Below are positions 1-8,808 of a stretch of 64,000 nt of DNA, piece after piece (within the stretch, counting starts at the first letter, position 1; each line of letters starts with the position of its first letter). Source of the DNA: Allopusillimonas ginsengisoli (GTDB lineage: Bacteria > Pseudomonadota > Gammaproteobacteria > Burkholderiales > Burkholderiaceae_B); NCBI GenBank assembly GCA_005239165.1, contig RAPG01000005.1, positions 1-64,000 of the forward strand, written 5' to 3'. The translations under genes were made by a program, and so were the position numbers. The notes beneath the pieces were generated by a model that did no database searches, had not been told where the DNA came from, and was given only the letters and a program-made list of their open reading frames with translations.

Positions 1-140
1 CAGTTTGCTATCCTATACGAGGAGCGATTCACCCAGGCCTATTCCTATCTGGACCCAGAGTCACTGGGAAGATAGGCGGATCAATGGTTTATCTAAACCG
101 CCTGAACACAAAAATTCTGACACTCCCTCCCATAACCCGA

Positions 141-782
141 TTAATTTACGTTATCGAAAAAATATTCATTCTCAACGAGAAGTCGATCTACTTCTAATGG
201 GTTAATCGGCTGATCGTCCATCCGAACCTCATAATGCAAGTTGTTGCCAGTCACCATTCCGGTCGATCCCACATATCCGATAGTCTTTCCTTTTGCAACG
301 GCAACGCCTTTTTTTAAACCCGTGGCGAACCGGCTTTGATGAGCATAGAGGGTGGAGAAATTGGCAGCATGCTCGATAATAATGACTTTTCCGTAGCCCT
401 TTTTTCGGCCAATAAATGCAATAGTGCCGTTTGCTGTTGTTCTGATAGGCGTGCCTTTGGGCGCTGAGTAATCCACTCCACTATGGGCTATGGGTTTGTT
501 CAGAACGGGGTGGAGGCGTAAGCCAAAATTAGAACTTATTTTTGTTCCGGCTCCTTTTATCGGGGTAAGGAGAAACGATTTACGAAGCCGTTCTGCTCTT
601 GGGACTTCGGCGACGGCGTTCGTGTCATGAAGTTGAAACTGCTCATTGATAATAGAAAAACTTAATACCTCGGCAAACGCATTGGAAGCCATAAAAGCGC
701 TTGTCGATAACAGAATTACGCTTGCGGCACGTACGAAATTTTGTTGAGCGATAGCTGTTAAAAATGTTTCATTCCAGGACAT
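141..782 (-). CDS. M23 family metallopeptidase (LytM domain), secreted
   Basis: A 213-residue protein with a hydrophobic N-terminal segment (about residues 18-38) that looks like a signal peptide or anchor, and a C-terminal LytM/M23 fold. Visible zinc-peptidase motifs are HSGVDYS, LYAHQ and LHYEVR, the usual His/Asp/His set of peptidoglycan endopeptidases. The family cleaves peptide cross-links of murein in the periplasm. It lies about 100 bases downstream of lspA on the same strand, so it may be the last gene of the metal ATPase-lspA transcript. A role in envelope maintenance under metal stress is inference. Domain call is firm, role is not. Confidence 0.85.
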   Translation of the reverse strand: MSWNETFLTAIAQQNFVRAASVILLSTSAFMASNAFAEVLSFSIINEQFQLHDTNAVAEVPRAERLRKSFLLTPIKGAGTKISSNFGLRLHPVLNKPIAHSGVDYSAPKGTPIRTTANGTIAFIGRKKGYGKVIIIEHAANFSTLYAHQSRFATGLKKGVAVAKGKTIGYVGSTGMVTGNNLHYEVRMDDQPINPLEVDRLLVENEYFFDNVN

Positions 783-882
783 GAGTTTGAGTTTTTTTTA
801 ATATTTGATTGTGCCTTTTTGCAACGTGCAATGAGGGCATTTGATGAGTTAATAGGATGGAAATACAGGATTATTGCAGAAG

Positions 883-1389
883 CTATGTAGCTTGCTTCAT
901 TTCGTTTCGCGGGAAAGTAAAGGACGATAGGACAAGAAAAATAGCGCCGCCGACCACTAACACATCGGCCAGATTGAAAGCCGGCCAATGCCATAGTCCC
1001 CAGTGAAAATCAAGATAGTCTACGACAGCGCCTATACGCACTCGGTCAATAACATTGCCCAGGGCGCCGGCAACGATCGAAACATACGATGCCGTTACCA
1101 ATCGATTCGTGACTCCGCGCCACAGCGAGAATAACAGTATGGCGCTCACCAGCAGCCCCACGGCGCTGAAAAAATGCCGTTGCCATCCACTTGCGTCAGC
1201 CAAAAAAGAAAAGGCGGCGCCCGGGTTCAAAACGTGAGTCCAGTTGAACCATGGCGTGATTTGAATACTCGCATGAAGCGGGAGGGAGGCTGAAACCGCC
1301 TGTTTAATGGTTTGATCAATTGTGGCTAAGCTCAATGCTAATAAGCACCACAGCCACCAACGGGATTTGGACGAAAATTGTTCTTCCAT
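883..1389 (-). CDS. lspA: Prolipoprotein signal peptidase II (LspA), accessory copy
   Basis: The product has 168 residues from the start MEEQF. It is a four-helix inner-membrane aspartyl protease that removes signal peptides from diacylated prolipoproteins. The catalytic region is recognisable in GALGNVIDRV and FNLADVL, each carrying one active-site Asp, and NPGAAFSF is also conserved. It starts 7 bases after the stop of the P-type ATPase, so the two are almost certainly co-transcribed. This mirrors the pbrA-pbrC arrangement of lead-resistance operons, but no undecaprenyl-pyrophosphatase domain (PbrB) is present. Its base composition looks less GC-rich than the backbone, consistent with acquired cargo rather than the housekeeping lspA. 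Confidence 0.9.
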   Translation of the reverse strand: MEEQFSSKSRWWLWCLLALSLATIDQTIKQAVSASLPLHASIQITPWFNWTHVLNPGAAFSFLADASGWQRHFFSAVGLLVSAILLFSLWRGVTNRLVTASYVSIVAGALGNVIDRVRIGAVVDYLDFHWGLWHWPAFNLADVLVVGGAIFLVLSSFTFPRNEMKQAT

Positions 1390-1396
1390 CCTGAGC

Positions 1397-3697
1397 CTAA
1401 CCGGTCGAACGTTCATAATCGGCCCTGGGCATGTCGGCGGGAGCCGCGCGCACTCTTGCTTTTTTACCGCTGCGCAATAAACGCAGGCCATTAGCCACAA
1501 CCAGTAGGCTGGCACCCATATCTGCAAAGACGGCCATCCACATGGTCGCTCCGCTAAAAATGGCGAGGTAGAAAAATATTACCTTGATGCCGATTGCGAA
1601 GCTTATGTTTTGCCATAGCACTGCATGGGTTTTGCGCGATAACTCCACTGTTGTCGCAATGCGATGCAGGTCATCGTTCATAATGACCACGTCGGCTGCT
1701 TCCATGGCGATATCCGTACCTGCAGCGCCCATGGCAAAACCTATATCGGCTTGAGCCAGCGCTGGCGCATCGTTAATACCGTCGCCTGTCATCCCGGTTA
1801 AGCCATAATGCTTTTGCATTTCCTGGATTGCGGCGAGTTTGTCTTGCGGTAAGAGATTGCCACGCACATCCTCGATACCGGCTTGGTGGCCAATGGATCT
1901 GGCTGTCGCGCTATTGTCGCCCGTTAACATGACGGGTGTGACCCCAAGCGCCTTCAGATCAGCAATAGCAGCTCGCGAGGTTTCTTTGATCGTGTCGGCA
2001 ACGGCAAAAAGAGCTAGCACGGCCTCGTTGGAGGCAAACAGCGTAACGGTTCGCCCGGCCTCTTCATGAATTTTAAGCAGTGCTTCCAGTTCGGCGCTGC
2101 ATTGATCGCGCTCCTCGATCAAGCGATGGTTGCCTAACACGTAGTCCTCGCCCGCCACTGCACCTTTGACTCCGCGGCCAGGAAGCGCCTCAAAGCCATC
2201 AACATCATTGAAGGGCAGGTTCAATCCTGCGGCAATAGCTTTGGATACGGGATGGTCGGAACGACCGGCCAGGCTTGCCGCCATCGCGGCTACGCGTTCT
2301 TTTGAAACAATAGGGGAGATGATTTCCCATTCGACCAATTCTGGCTTGCCTGCGGTGATCGTGCCGGTTTTATCTAATGCCACGGCTTTGAGTTTGCGAG
2401 CCTCTTCGAGATAGGTGCCACCCTTGATTAGGATTCCTCGGCGCGCGGCCGCAGCCAAGCCGCTGACAACTGTCACGGGCGTGGAGATGACCAGTGCACA
2501 AGGGCAAGCAATGACCAGTAAGACCAATGCTTTATAAGCAGCTTGCAGCCAAGTCCAATCGAAGAGTAGGGGGCCGGCTAGCGCCACCGCCAACGCTATG
2601 ATAAAAACAGCTGGTGTATAGATGGCGGCAAACTTGTCCACAAAGCGTTGCGTTGGCGCGCGGCTGCCCTGCGCCTGCTCCACGGCATGAATGATTCGGG
2701 CCAAGGTGGAATCGCTCGCCACAGCAGTTACTTCAAACTCCAAGGAGCCGGATTCATTGATGGTGCCGGCAAACACCGGGTCACCGATGGCTTTTTCAAC
2801 GGGGATGCTTTCGCCTGTCACAGGTGCTTGATTGATCGCACTTGCTCCCGCCGTGACGGTGCCGTCTAAGGCCACCCGTTCACCTGGTTTGATACGCACG
2901 ATTGACCCGAGCGTAATCTCCCCAGCTAGCATTACCTGCCAAATGCCGTCAGGCTGGCGAACCTCGGCCGTTTCTGGCGCAAGGTCCAGAAGACCCTTAA
3001 TCGCATTTCGTGCCCGATCCACTGCGCGAGCTTCGATTAATTCAGCGATAGCATACAAGGCCATGACCATGGCCGCTTCAGCCCATTGGCCGATTAAGAA
3101 GGCTCCTGTGACTGCGACGGTCATCAAGGCGTTAATGTTAAGCCTGCCGTGGCGAAGAGCAAAAAAGCCCTTCATGTAAGTATCGAGTCCGGCCAGCCAA
3201 ATCCCGATAACGGCTATCGCCATTCCAGCGATTTGCCACGGCTGGGTGTCGGGAGCGAGAAACGAAAGACTCTCCGCTCCGAAGGCAAAAACGAGCGCAA
3301 AAATCAAGCGAGTGATGCCGCTCGAAAATCCGTGTTCCTGGTCGCTATGCGGCCCGGAGATTTCACCACTCTCGCCTGGTTTTGATATTTCTTTCGGATC
3401 AAAACCGATTTTGCGTATCGCAGTTAAAGCCAACGGCAACACGTCAACTGGTGCATCGATAACCAATGTGCGCGCGCCAAGCTGAAAGCCCAAGCTACGG
3501 ATACCAGTAACTGGTTCGAGCGCGCGACGGATTTCAGACTCTTCAGCGGAGCAGTCCATGGTGGCAATGCGATAGGCAGTCGCGGAACCGCTTTTTTGTG
3601 GCATCTGCGGCGGCTCTGTGGGTTGGCTACTGTGGCCGTGTGCGTGATCGCAACACGATGCGATCGTTTTGTCGAGGGTTAGCTGAGGATTTTTCAT
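1397..3697 (-). CDS. Cd2+/Zn2+/Pb2+-exporting P1B-type ATPase (CadA/PbrA-like)
   Basis: A 766-residue heavy-metal ATPase that exports divalent soft metals across the inner membrane. The N-terminus is Cys/His-rich (SCCDHAHGH), followed by a ferredoxin-like HMA domain whose motif reads TMDCSAEE (about residues 46-53) rather than GMxCxxC, as in PbrA/CadA relatives. Further motifs are TGES near 294, the CPC transmembrane metal site near 398, the phosphorylation site DKTGT near 442, SDHP and [11 protein letters not shown] MerR-family promoter lies directly upstream and lspA follows. Pb versus Cd/Zn specificity cannot be read from sequence; the lspA partner favours a PbrA-type role. Confidence 0.93.
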   Translation of the reverse strand: MKNPQLTLDKTIASCCDHAHGHSSQPTEPPQMPQKSGSATAYRIATMDCSAEESEIRRALEPVTGIRSLGFQLGARTLVIDAPVDVLPLALTAIRKIGFDPKEISKPGESGEISGPHSDQEHGFSSGITRLIFALVFAFGAESLSFLAPDTQPWQIAGMAIAVIGIWLAGLDTYMKGFFALRHGRLNINALMTVAVTGAFLIGQWAEAAMVMALYAIAELIEARAVDRARNAIKGLLDLAPETAEVRQPDGIWQVMLAGEITLGSIVRIKPGERVALDGTVTAGASAINQAPVTGESIPVEKAIGDPVFAGTINESGSLEFEVTAVASDSTLARIIHAVEQAQGSRAPTQRFVDKFAAIYTPAVFIIALAVALAGPLLFDWTWLQAAYKALVLLVIACPCALVISTPVTVVSGLAAAARRGILIKGGTYLEEARKLKAVALDKTGTITAGKPELVEWEIISPIVSKERVAAMAASLAGRSDHPVSKAIAAGLNLPFNDVDGFEALPGRGVKGAVAGEDYVLGNHRLIEERDQCSAELEALLKIHEEAGRTVTLFASNEAVLALFAVADTIKETSRAAIADLKALGVTPVMLTGDNSATARSIGHQAGIEDVRGNLLPQDKLAAIQEMQKHYGLTGMTGDGINDAPALAQADIGFAMGAAGTDIAMEAADVVIMNDDLHRIATTVELSRKTHAVLWQNISFAIGIKVIFFYLAIFSGATMWMAVFADMGASLLVVANGLRLLRSGKKARVRAAPADMPRADYERSTG

Positions 3698-3720
3698 AGT
3701 GGATTTCCTTTGATGCCGCT

Positions 3721-3751
3721 ATTAGAAACCCTACAGTGGCTTTAGGGTCAA
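3721..3751 (-). promoter_or_regulatory. MerR-family (PbrR/CadR-type) promoter of the P-type ATPase
   Basis: On the minus strand there is a -35 TTGACC (3751-3746) and a -10 TCTAAT (3726-3721), separated by 19 bp, the over-long spacer typical of MerR-activated promoters. The spacer holds the dyad ACCCTA-N9-TAGGGT (3748-3728). The natural candidate regulator is the CadR/PbrR-like protein encoded at 10777, whose own upstream dyad is similar. Confidence 0.85.
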
Positions 3752-3812
3752 GTGTTTTTTGATTCTCTTGTCATCTATCGCCGTCGCGTCAACTAGCGGG
3801 GGTAGCAATTGC

Positions 3813-3818
3813 TAGAAT
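3813..3818 (+). promoter_or_regulatory. Probable -10 element of the orphan tRNA gene
   Basis: TAGAAT lies 11 bases before the first base of the tRNA, the expected distance for a promoter serving it directly. The -35 region is poor (CAACTA, 3790-3795), so strength is unknown. Confidence 0.45.
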
Positions 3819-3829
3819 GCTGCTGACTT

Positions 3830-3903
3830 GGAGAGGTAGCTCAGAGGCCAGAGTGCGTCTTTCAATGACGAGGTCGGGAGTTCGACTCTTCCCCTCTCCA
3901 CCA
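3830..3903 (+). tRNA. Orphan tRNA gene with UCA anticodon (reads UGA)
   Basis: The 74-base sequence folds as a standard cloverleaf. The acceptor stem GGAGAGG/CCTCTCC is perfect, with U8, a D-arm GCTC/GAGT enclosing the conserved GG, and a T-arm GGGAG/CTTCC with loop TTCGACT. The discriminator is A73 and the CCA is encoded. The anticodon stem has four pairs (CGTC/GACG) plus a G-A mismatch at its top. The seven-base loop TTTCAAT puts U33 before anticodon TCA at 3862-3864. The short variable loop excludes a selenocysteine tRNA. A near-consensus -10 precedes it and a hairpin plus T-run follows. Placing TTC (Glu) as anticodon breaks the stem. Amino-acid identity is unknown. Confidence 0.75.
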
Positions 3904-3908
3904 ATAGC

Positions 3909-3936
3909 AGCGGCATCGCTAATTCAGGCCGCTTTT
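3909..3936 (+). terminator. Rho-independent terminator after the orphan tRNA
   Basis: AGCGGC (3909-3914) pairs with GCCGCT (3928-3933) across a 13-base loop and runs straight into TTTT. It starts five bases after the encoded CCA end and would release the tRNA precursor before lnt. Confidence 0.6.
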
Positions 3937-3993
3937 CCGTAGAAGGTAAAGTCTAATTTTCAAAGACCTTAAGTCCAGGATCAGTGTGACTCC

Positions 3994-5565
3994 ATGATCA
4001 AGTCAGCGCGTCGGTCTTATCGGCAATGTAGTATTCCAATACACGTAGGCCTTTATCTAGGCTCCTTTTTATTAGGCGTGTTATCGGTATTGGCCTTTGC
4101 ACCGTTTAATCTGGCATGGGTATCGATTTTGACCTTAGCGGGTCTTTTCGGTTTGCTGTCCCAAACGCGCTGGACGCTTAACCCCACGCTTGTCGGGTTT
4201 ATGTTTGGGGTAGGTATCTTTGGTGCAGGAGTGAATTGGATTTACGTGAGTCTCCACACCTACGGAGGCATGTCTGCGTCATCCGCTGCGCTCGCAACGT
4301 TATTGTTTTGCGCGGTGCTAGCTCTTTTCCCCGCATTATTTGGTTTTGTGGGAAGCCGCCTTATCCGTAAAATGCAGGGTGTTTGGGTTCTGGCCCCTGT
4401 TTGGGTGACGTGCGAGTGGCTACGTGGTGTGCTTTTTGGTGGCTTCCCTTGGCTAACATCTGGATATACACAAGGTTTTACTAGCCCGTTGTCTGGGTAT
4501 GCCCCGGTGTTTGGTGTATACGGGGTTTCCTTTGTTGTGGCTCTTAGTGCGACGACGCTGGTGTCCTGCATGGTGCATCCCACCCGTGCTTGGCTAAAAT
4601 TAGGCCTTCTCGGGAGCATCTGGGCCGCTGGCTGGGGACTTCAGCAATTGGATTGGTCGCAGCCCGTGGGGGCGCCTGTCTCTGTGTCCTTACTTCAGGG
4701 GAATGTGCCGCAAGACAAAAAATGGCGTGCAGATGAAGCTGAAAATACATTAAGAAACTATGTTCAATTGGCTCGATCCTCGAAAACCCAGCTAATTGTC
4801 CTGCCGGAGACGGCAGCGCCGATGTTTTTCAACCAAATTCCAGCATGGTTCGGCGACGAATTAGCAACGATTGCGCTCGAAAATGGAGGCGATATTATTT
4901 TTGGCGTGCCCGAACAAGTTCCAGGTGAAGCAAGCGGCACTTTGCAATTTAACAGTGCGGTAAGTATTGGTAATGTGCCGCCTCAACGGTATCGTAAGCA
5001 ACATTTGGTGCCGTTCGGTGAATTCATCCCTTTTGTAACGCTGTTTTCCTGGATTCCCGAAGTCCTTCAAATTCCGATGGCCAACTTTTCAGCCGGCGCA
5101 TCAGAGCAGCCAGTCATGCAGATGGCGGGACAGCGCATTGCGGTCAATATCTGTTTTGAGAATGTGTTTGGCGAAGAAATTATTGGGCCGGCCGCCGATG
5201 CGACCTTACTGCTGAATTTGAGCAACTTGGCGTGGTTTGGTCGTTCACTTGCTCCTGCACAGTTTGTCGAAATCAGCCAAATGCGAGCCATGGAAAATGG
5301 ACGGTATATGCTGCTTGCAACGAATACAGGGCCGACCGCAATCATTGATGCGAAAGGACGACTCGTGAAACAAATCGCCGGATTCGAAAGAGGGGCTCTT
5401 ACCGGGACGGCTCAAGGATATAAAGGCCGAACACCCTATAACATCGCGGGCAACTGGGCTATTTTAGTCCTTCTGTTTGGTCTAATCGGTATGGCCGCAA
5501 TTGGTGGCAGGCTCGCCCGGGTTCGAACTAGACCAGGCAACCGAGCGATTGGTCCTAGCCAATGA
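3994..5565 (+). CDS. lnt: Apolipoprotein N-acyltransferase (Lnt), accessory copy
   Basis: A 523-residue inner-membrane protein with six or more N-terminal transmembrane helices, a periplasmic carbon-nitrogen hydrolase domain and a final C-terminal helix. Lnt adds the third acyl chain to the N-terminal Cys of lipoproteins. The Glu-Lys-Cys catalytic triad is visible as LPETAAP, the Lys in YRKQHLVPFGEF, and VNICFEN. Full length agrees with the family. It sits beside an accessory lspA and a metal ATPase rather than in the usual chromosomal lnt context, so it is probably a second, mobile copy. Together with lspA it supplies two of the three steps of lipoprotein maturation; no lgt is visible. Confidence 0.92.
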   Translation: MIKSARRSYRQCSIPIHVGLYLGSFLLGVLSVLAFAPFNLAWVSILTLAGLFGLLSQTRWTLNPTLVGFMFGVGIFGAGVNWIYVSLHTYGGMSASSAALATLLFCAVLALFPALFGFVGSRLIRKMQGVWVLAPVWVTCEWLRGVLFGGFPWLTSGYTQGFTSPLSGYAPVFGVYGVSFVVALSATTLVSCMVHPTRAWLKLGLLGSIWAAGWGLQQLDWSQPVGAPVSVSLLQGNVPQDKKWRADEAENTLRNYVQLARSSKTQLIVLPETAAPMFFNQIPAWFGDELATIALENGGDIIFGVPEQVPGEASGTLQFNSAVSIGNVPPQRYRKQHLVPFGEFIPFVTLFSWIPEVLQIPMANFSAGASEQPVMQMAGQRIAVNICFENVFGEEIIGPAADATLLLNLSNLAWFGRSLAPAQFVEISQMRAMENGRYMLLATNTGPTAIIDAKGRLVKQIAGFERGALTGTAQGYKGRTPYNIAGNWAILVLLFGLIGMAAIGGRLARVRTRPGNRAIGPSQ

Positions 5566-5852
5566 TGGTTCCCCCGACATTGCCGTACGTCCCTGACACA
5601 TCAGTGTCGACATCCTCTGGCAGGACTGTGCCCAAGTTCGTGCTGAGAAGCAGCATCCTGCTTGCCTTAAACCTATACTGCCACGCGTCAAGTTGACGGG
5701 GTGAGGAAAGCGGTGTTCGCGACACGAAAGTCTCGACCTAGGACGGCTATTACCTTTAAGCTCAAATCGTTATTGAATCCTTAGAAAAAGCCACACCCAC
5801 ACCCAGATGGAGTTTGCGGGCCAAGCGCGTAGCCAGTACAATCTCTCACGCG

Positions 5853-6209
5853 ATGAAAAAACTGCTTCTCCTCTTTATGCTCGTCATGCTTCCGCTCCAA
5901 GCCTCTTGGGCGGTAGTGAGCGTGTATTGCCTGCCGGAGCAATCCGCGTGCGTAACTCCCTGTTATGGCGATGCGCAAGAGGTTCTGGTCGATGCAAGCA
6001 GCAGTGGAGAAAAAAATACATCCACCACGGCAAAGGCCGACCACAACGTGCATTCTTGTCACGTCTACTGTATGTCTCTAATCGGGGTTTCACATACAGA
6101 CACATTCCTTTCTTCCTCCAGCTTAGCCCATCGATTTATTGATTCGCGGCCTCCATTAGCACCAATCAGTGAACGGCCCGAGCGGCCCAAGTGGTCAGAC
6201 GTAGCCTAA
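5853..6209 (+). CDS. CzcI-like small periplasmic metal-resistance protein
   Basis: The product has 118 residues from MKKLLLLFMLVMLP, a clear signal peptide with a probable cleavage after QASWA. The mature part has scattered Cys and His residues (VYCLPEQSAC, HSCHVYC) and ends with a Pro-rich PERPKWS tail, as in the CzcI family that precedes czcCBA efflux operons. No czcCBA genes follow here; a terminal oxidase cluster does. An in-frame TTG at 5814 would lengthen it, but the signal peptide favours 5853. No strong ribosome binding site is visible. The family call rests on general resemblance and is moderate. Confidence 0.6.
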   Translation: MKKLLLLFMLVMLPLQASWAVVSVYCLPEQSACVTPCYGDAQEVLVDASSSGEKNTSTTAKADHNVHSCHVYCMSLIGVSHTDTFLSSSSLAHRFIDSRPPLAPISERPERPKWSDVA

Positions 6210-6454
6210 GTTGGTACGTCGCTGATTCGTTCTCACCGTCCATCTCATTCCGAGCCGTCGAGTCCTTGCCTCGATCGTACAGACTGCGCGTATTAGGCGC
6301 GCTCTAGCTCGAAAGAGAGTCCCGCTGTAACGCTACGTCTACTGCCAGCTTTGTGCCGATGTACTGGCTCATTGCCTGCGATTGCCAGATTGGTTGTTGA
6401 TATTCATTTTTGCAAGATCAACGGCGGCCATATCCCTGAAATAGAAGGAATCTC

Positions 6455-8098
6455 ATGAACCCGACAGCCGTATTATTGGCTACTTTTATTTTGTCTATCG
6501 TAGGGCTGTTTGCCTTCATCTGGTCGATGCGCAAAGGCCTGTTCGATGCGACATCTAGCGGTGCACGTTCTATATTTTCAAAAGACGAAATTGGCCAGAC
6601 CGAAGAGCCGTCCGCCACTGCTCAACAACGCCGCAGTTTACAAGGTGTCACCAACGCGAACGAACGTGACAGTGTGTCGCAAGAGGGCGTTTCTCCCACC
6701 GAAATCGCCGCTCGTGAAGCCGCCGATCGTTCAAGCGCTCTTCCCGCCTACGTACTTTTTGCCTGTGCTGCCGTCTGGCTGGTAGTGGCATCGGCCGCCG
6801 GCTTGCTCGCATCGGTCAAACTGCATGCGCCCGATTTGTTGACCGATACCGCCTGGCTCACGTTTGGCCGATTGCGAACCATTCACCTGAATGGCGTGGC
6901 GTATGGCTGGGCGCCCATGGGCCTGCTCGGGTTGGCTATTTGGCTGTTGCCGCGCTTGCTTCATACGCCATTGCAAGGCGGGCGCCTGGTAATTCTGGGC
7001 GCGGCTCTGTGGAACGGCGGGTTAATCGCTGGTCTGGGTGGCCTTGCGGTAGGCATTAGCGCCGGCATGGAGTGGCTTGAAATTCCCTGGCAAATCGGCA
7101 GCTTGTTTGCCATAGGCGGCATGCTGATTGGCTTGCCCCTGGTATTCATGCTGCCGCGGCGTAAAGTCCATCATTTGTACGTTTCGGTTTGGTATATGGG
7201 CGCGGCGCTGTTCTGGTTCCCGATTCTGTATATTGTGGCCAAGATCCCAGGCGTGCACTTCGGCGTCGAGCAGGCGACCATGAACTGGTGGTACGGACAT
7301 AGTGTATTGGGTTTGTTCTACACGCCGATGTCCATCGCCATTATTTACTACCTGCTGCCTAAAATCATTGGGCGTCCGGTGCGCTCGTATAACTTGTCCT
7401 TGCTGGGATTCTGGACCTTGGCGTTCTTTTATGGACAGGTCGGCGCGCATCACCTGATTGGTGGCCCAATCCCTGAATGGCTCATCACCTTGTCCATTGT
7501 CCAGAGTGTCATGATGATCATTCCGGTGCTGGCGTTTTCTATTAATCAGCACTTGACGCTCAAGGGGTATTTCAGCGCTCTGAAGCACTCGCCCGTATTG
7601 CGTTTCATCTTTTTCGGCGCCTGCATGTATACCGTGGCATCAGTGCAAGGGTCGCTCGAAGCATTGCGCTCTTTGAACGCCGTTACTCACTTCACGCACT
7701 TCACCGTCGCTCATGCCCATTTAGGCATGTATGGTTTTGTATCGATGGTGATTTTTGGCGGAATTTATTTCGCCATGCCCCGCGTAGTCAATATGCCGTG
7801 GCCTAAACCAGCTCTGATTTCCTGGCACTTCTGGCTGGTTGTCGCCGGTTTTTCGATCTACATCATTACGCTTAGCATTGGCGGCATCTTGCAAGGCTTG
7901 GTTTTGCTTGATCCTGCGCGTCCCTTCATGGACTCGGTTGCCGTGACCTTGCCGTGGCTTAAAGGTCGTTCGATCGGCGGTGCCATGATGACTCTGGGTC
8001 ATTTGATCTTTGCCTACCATTTGGCCCTGATGATCATACGCTCCAGCTCTGTGCCGTCCTCAGTACCGGCTCCAGCCCCTCAACAGATTACTGCCTGA
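6455..8098 (+). CDS. cbb3-type cytochrome c oxidase subunit I-like protein (CcoN-like)
   Basis: A 547-residue polytopic protein of the heme-copper oxidase superfamily. The first helix is followed by about 70 hydrophilic residues (roughly 30-100), then about 12 helices. Probable heme and copper ligands are the His residues in RTIHLNGVAYGW, WWYGHSVLGL, GAHHLIGG and HFTVAHAHLGMYGF; the pattern fits cbb3/NO-reductase-like enzymes. A good Shine-Dalgarno (GAAGGA) precedes the ATG. It is followed five bases later by a CcoO-like cytochrome. The long hydrophilic insert and the absence of ccoQ distinguish it from a canonical cbb3 operon. It could be an O2 reductase or an NO reductase variant. Confidence 0.82.
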   Translation: MNPTAVLLATFILSIVGLFAFIWSMRKGLFDATSSGARSIFSKDEIGQTEEPSATAQQRRSLQGVTNANERDSVSQEGVSPTEIAAREAADRSSALPAYVLFACAAVWLVVASAAGLLASVKLHAPDLLTDTAWLTFGRLRTIHLNGVAYGWAPMGLLGLAIWLLPRLLHTPLQGGRLVILGAALWNGGLIAGLGGLAVGISAGMEWLEIPWQIGSLFAIGGMLIGLPLVFMLPRRKVHHLYVSVWYMGAALFWFPILYIVAKIPGVHFGVEQATMNWWYGHSVLGLFYTPMSIAIIYYLLPKIIGRPVRSYNLSLLGFWTLAFFYGQVGAHHLIGGPIPEWLITLSIVQSVMMIIPVLAFSINQHLTLKGYFSALKHSPVLRFIFFGACMYTVASVQGSLEALRSLNAVTHFTHFTVAHAHLGMYGFVSMVIFGGIYFAMPRVVNMPWPKPALISWHFWLVVAGFSIYIITLSIGGILQGLVLLDPARPFMDSVAVTLPWLKGRSIGGAMMTLGHLIFAYHLALMIIRSSSVPSSVPAPAPQQITA

Positions 8099-8103
8099 TA
8101 GAT

Positions 8104-8808
8104 ATGGAAAACGAACGTAAACTTATAGTAGGTGCGATGGTGACGCTGTCTCTAGCGACGGCGGCAATGATTGTCGTGCCTTTTATGCAGCTTAAAGATG
8201 TGCCTGCGCCCGAAGCGCTAGCCCCCTATACCAGTGAGCAGCTACGCGGTCGCGAGGTCTATATCGCTAACGCGTGTATTGCCTGTCATACCCAGCAGCC
8301 TAGCACCACGGGCGCCGGCATAGCCGACGCCAGCCGTGGCTGGGGGCGCGCGTCGGTGGCCGCCGACTACCATTACGACAGTCCACCTTTACTCGGCACC
8401 ATGCGCACCGGCCCTGACCTGTTTAATATTGGTGCGCGTCAGCCTAGCGCCGACTGGCATTTGGGGCATTTGTTCCAGCCGCGTGCTTATGTTCCAGGTA
8501 GCGTGATGCCTGCTTATCGCTATATGTTTGAGGTGAAAGACCCCGGCTCCGTAGCTAAGGGCGAACGCGTGGTTTCCTTGCCGCCGGGAGCGGTGGAAGA
8601 AGGTAAGGTCGTGGTCGCCAAACCCGAGGCCCTGGACCTGGTGGCCTATTTGCAAGGCCTGGATCGCACCTATACCGTGCTTTCTGCTGAAGAGGCCGAA
8701 TGGGCCGCCAGCCGCCTGGCCCCTAGTCGCTTGGCTAAAGAGCCTGCCGAGGCGGTGACCGACACTAACGAATCAGGAAACACCGATGAGACCAAAACAA
8801 ACCCGTAG
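8104..8808 (+). CDS. Membrane-anchored mono-heme cytochrome c (CcoO-like)
   Basis: A 234-residue protein with one N-terminal transmembrane helix (residues about 8-26) and one c-type heme site, CIACH. A Met-rich stretch (GSVMPAYRYMF) could provide the axial ligand. This architecture matches CcoO, the subunit that passes electrons to CcoN. The C-terminus is a hydrophilic Glu/Thr-rich tail. It is translationally linked to the next gene, whose ATG at 8786 lies inside its last codons. Confidence 0.82.
   Translation: MENERKLIVGAMVTLSLATAAMIVVPFMQLKDVPAPEALAPYTSEQLRGREVYIANACIACHTQQPSTTGAGIADASRGWGRASVAADYHYDSPPLLGTMRTGPDLFNIGARQPSADWHLGHLFQPRAYVPGSVMPAYRYMFEVKDPGSVAKGERVVSLPPGAVEEGKVVVAKPEALDLVAYLQGLDRTYTVLSAEEAEWAASRLAPSRLAKEPAEAVTDTNESGNTDETKTNP

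Noticed and set aside
5..205. Open frame of 66 codons at the left edge.
   Set aside because: It overlaps the end of the M23 gene on the other strand and has no recognisable domain or ribosome binding site.
3854..3872. Reading the orphan tRNA anticodon as UUC (Glu).
   Set aside because: Shifting the loop by one base leaves only two pairs in the anticodon stem (one of them G-T) against four Watson-Crick pairs for the UCA reading.
6397..6421. TTGAT...ATCAA dyad before the ccoN-like gene as an FNR box.
   Set aside because: The half-sites are 15 bases apart, whereas an FNR box needs four; probably chance.
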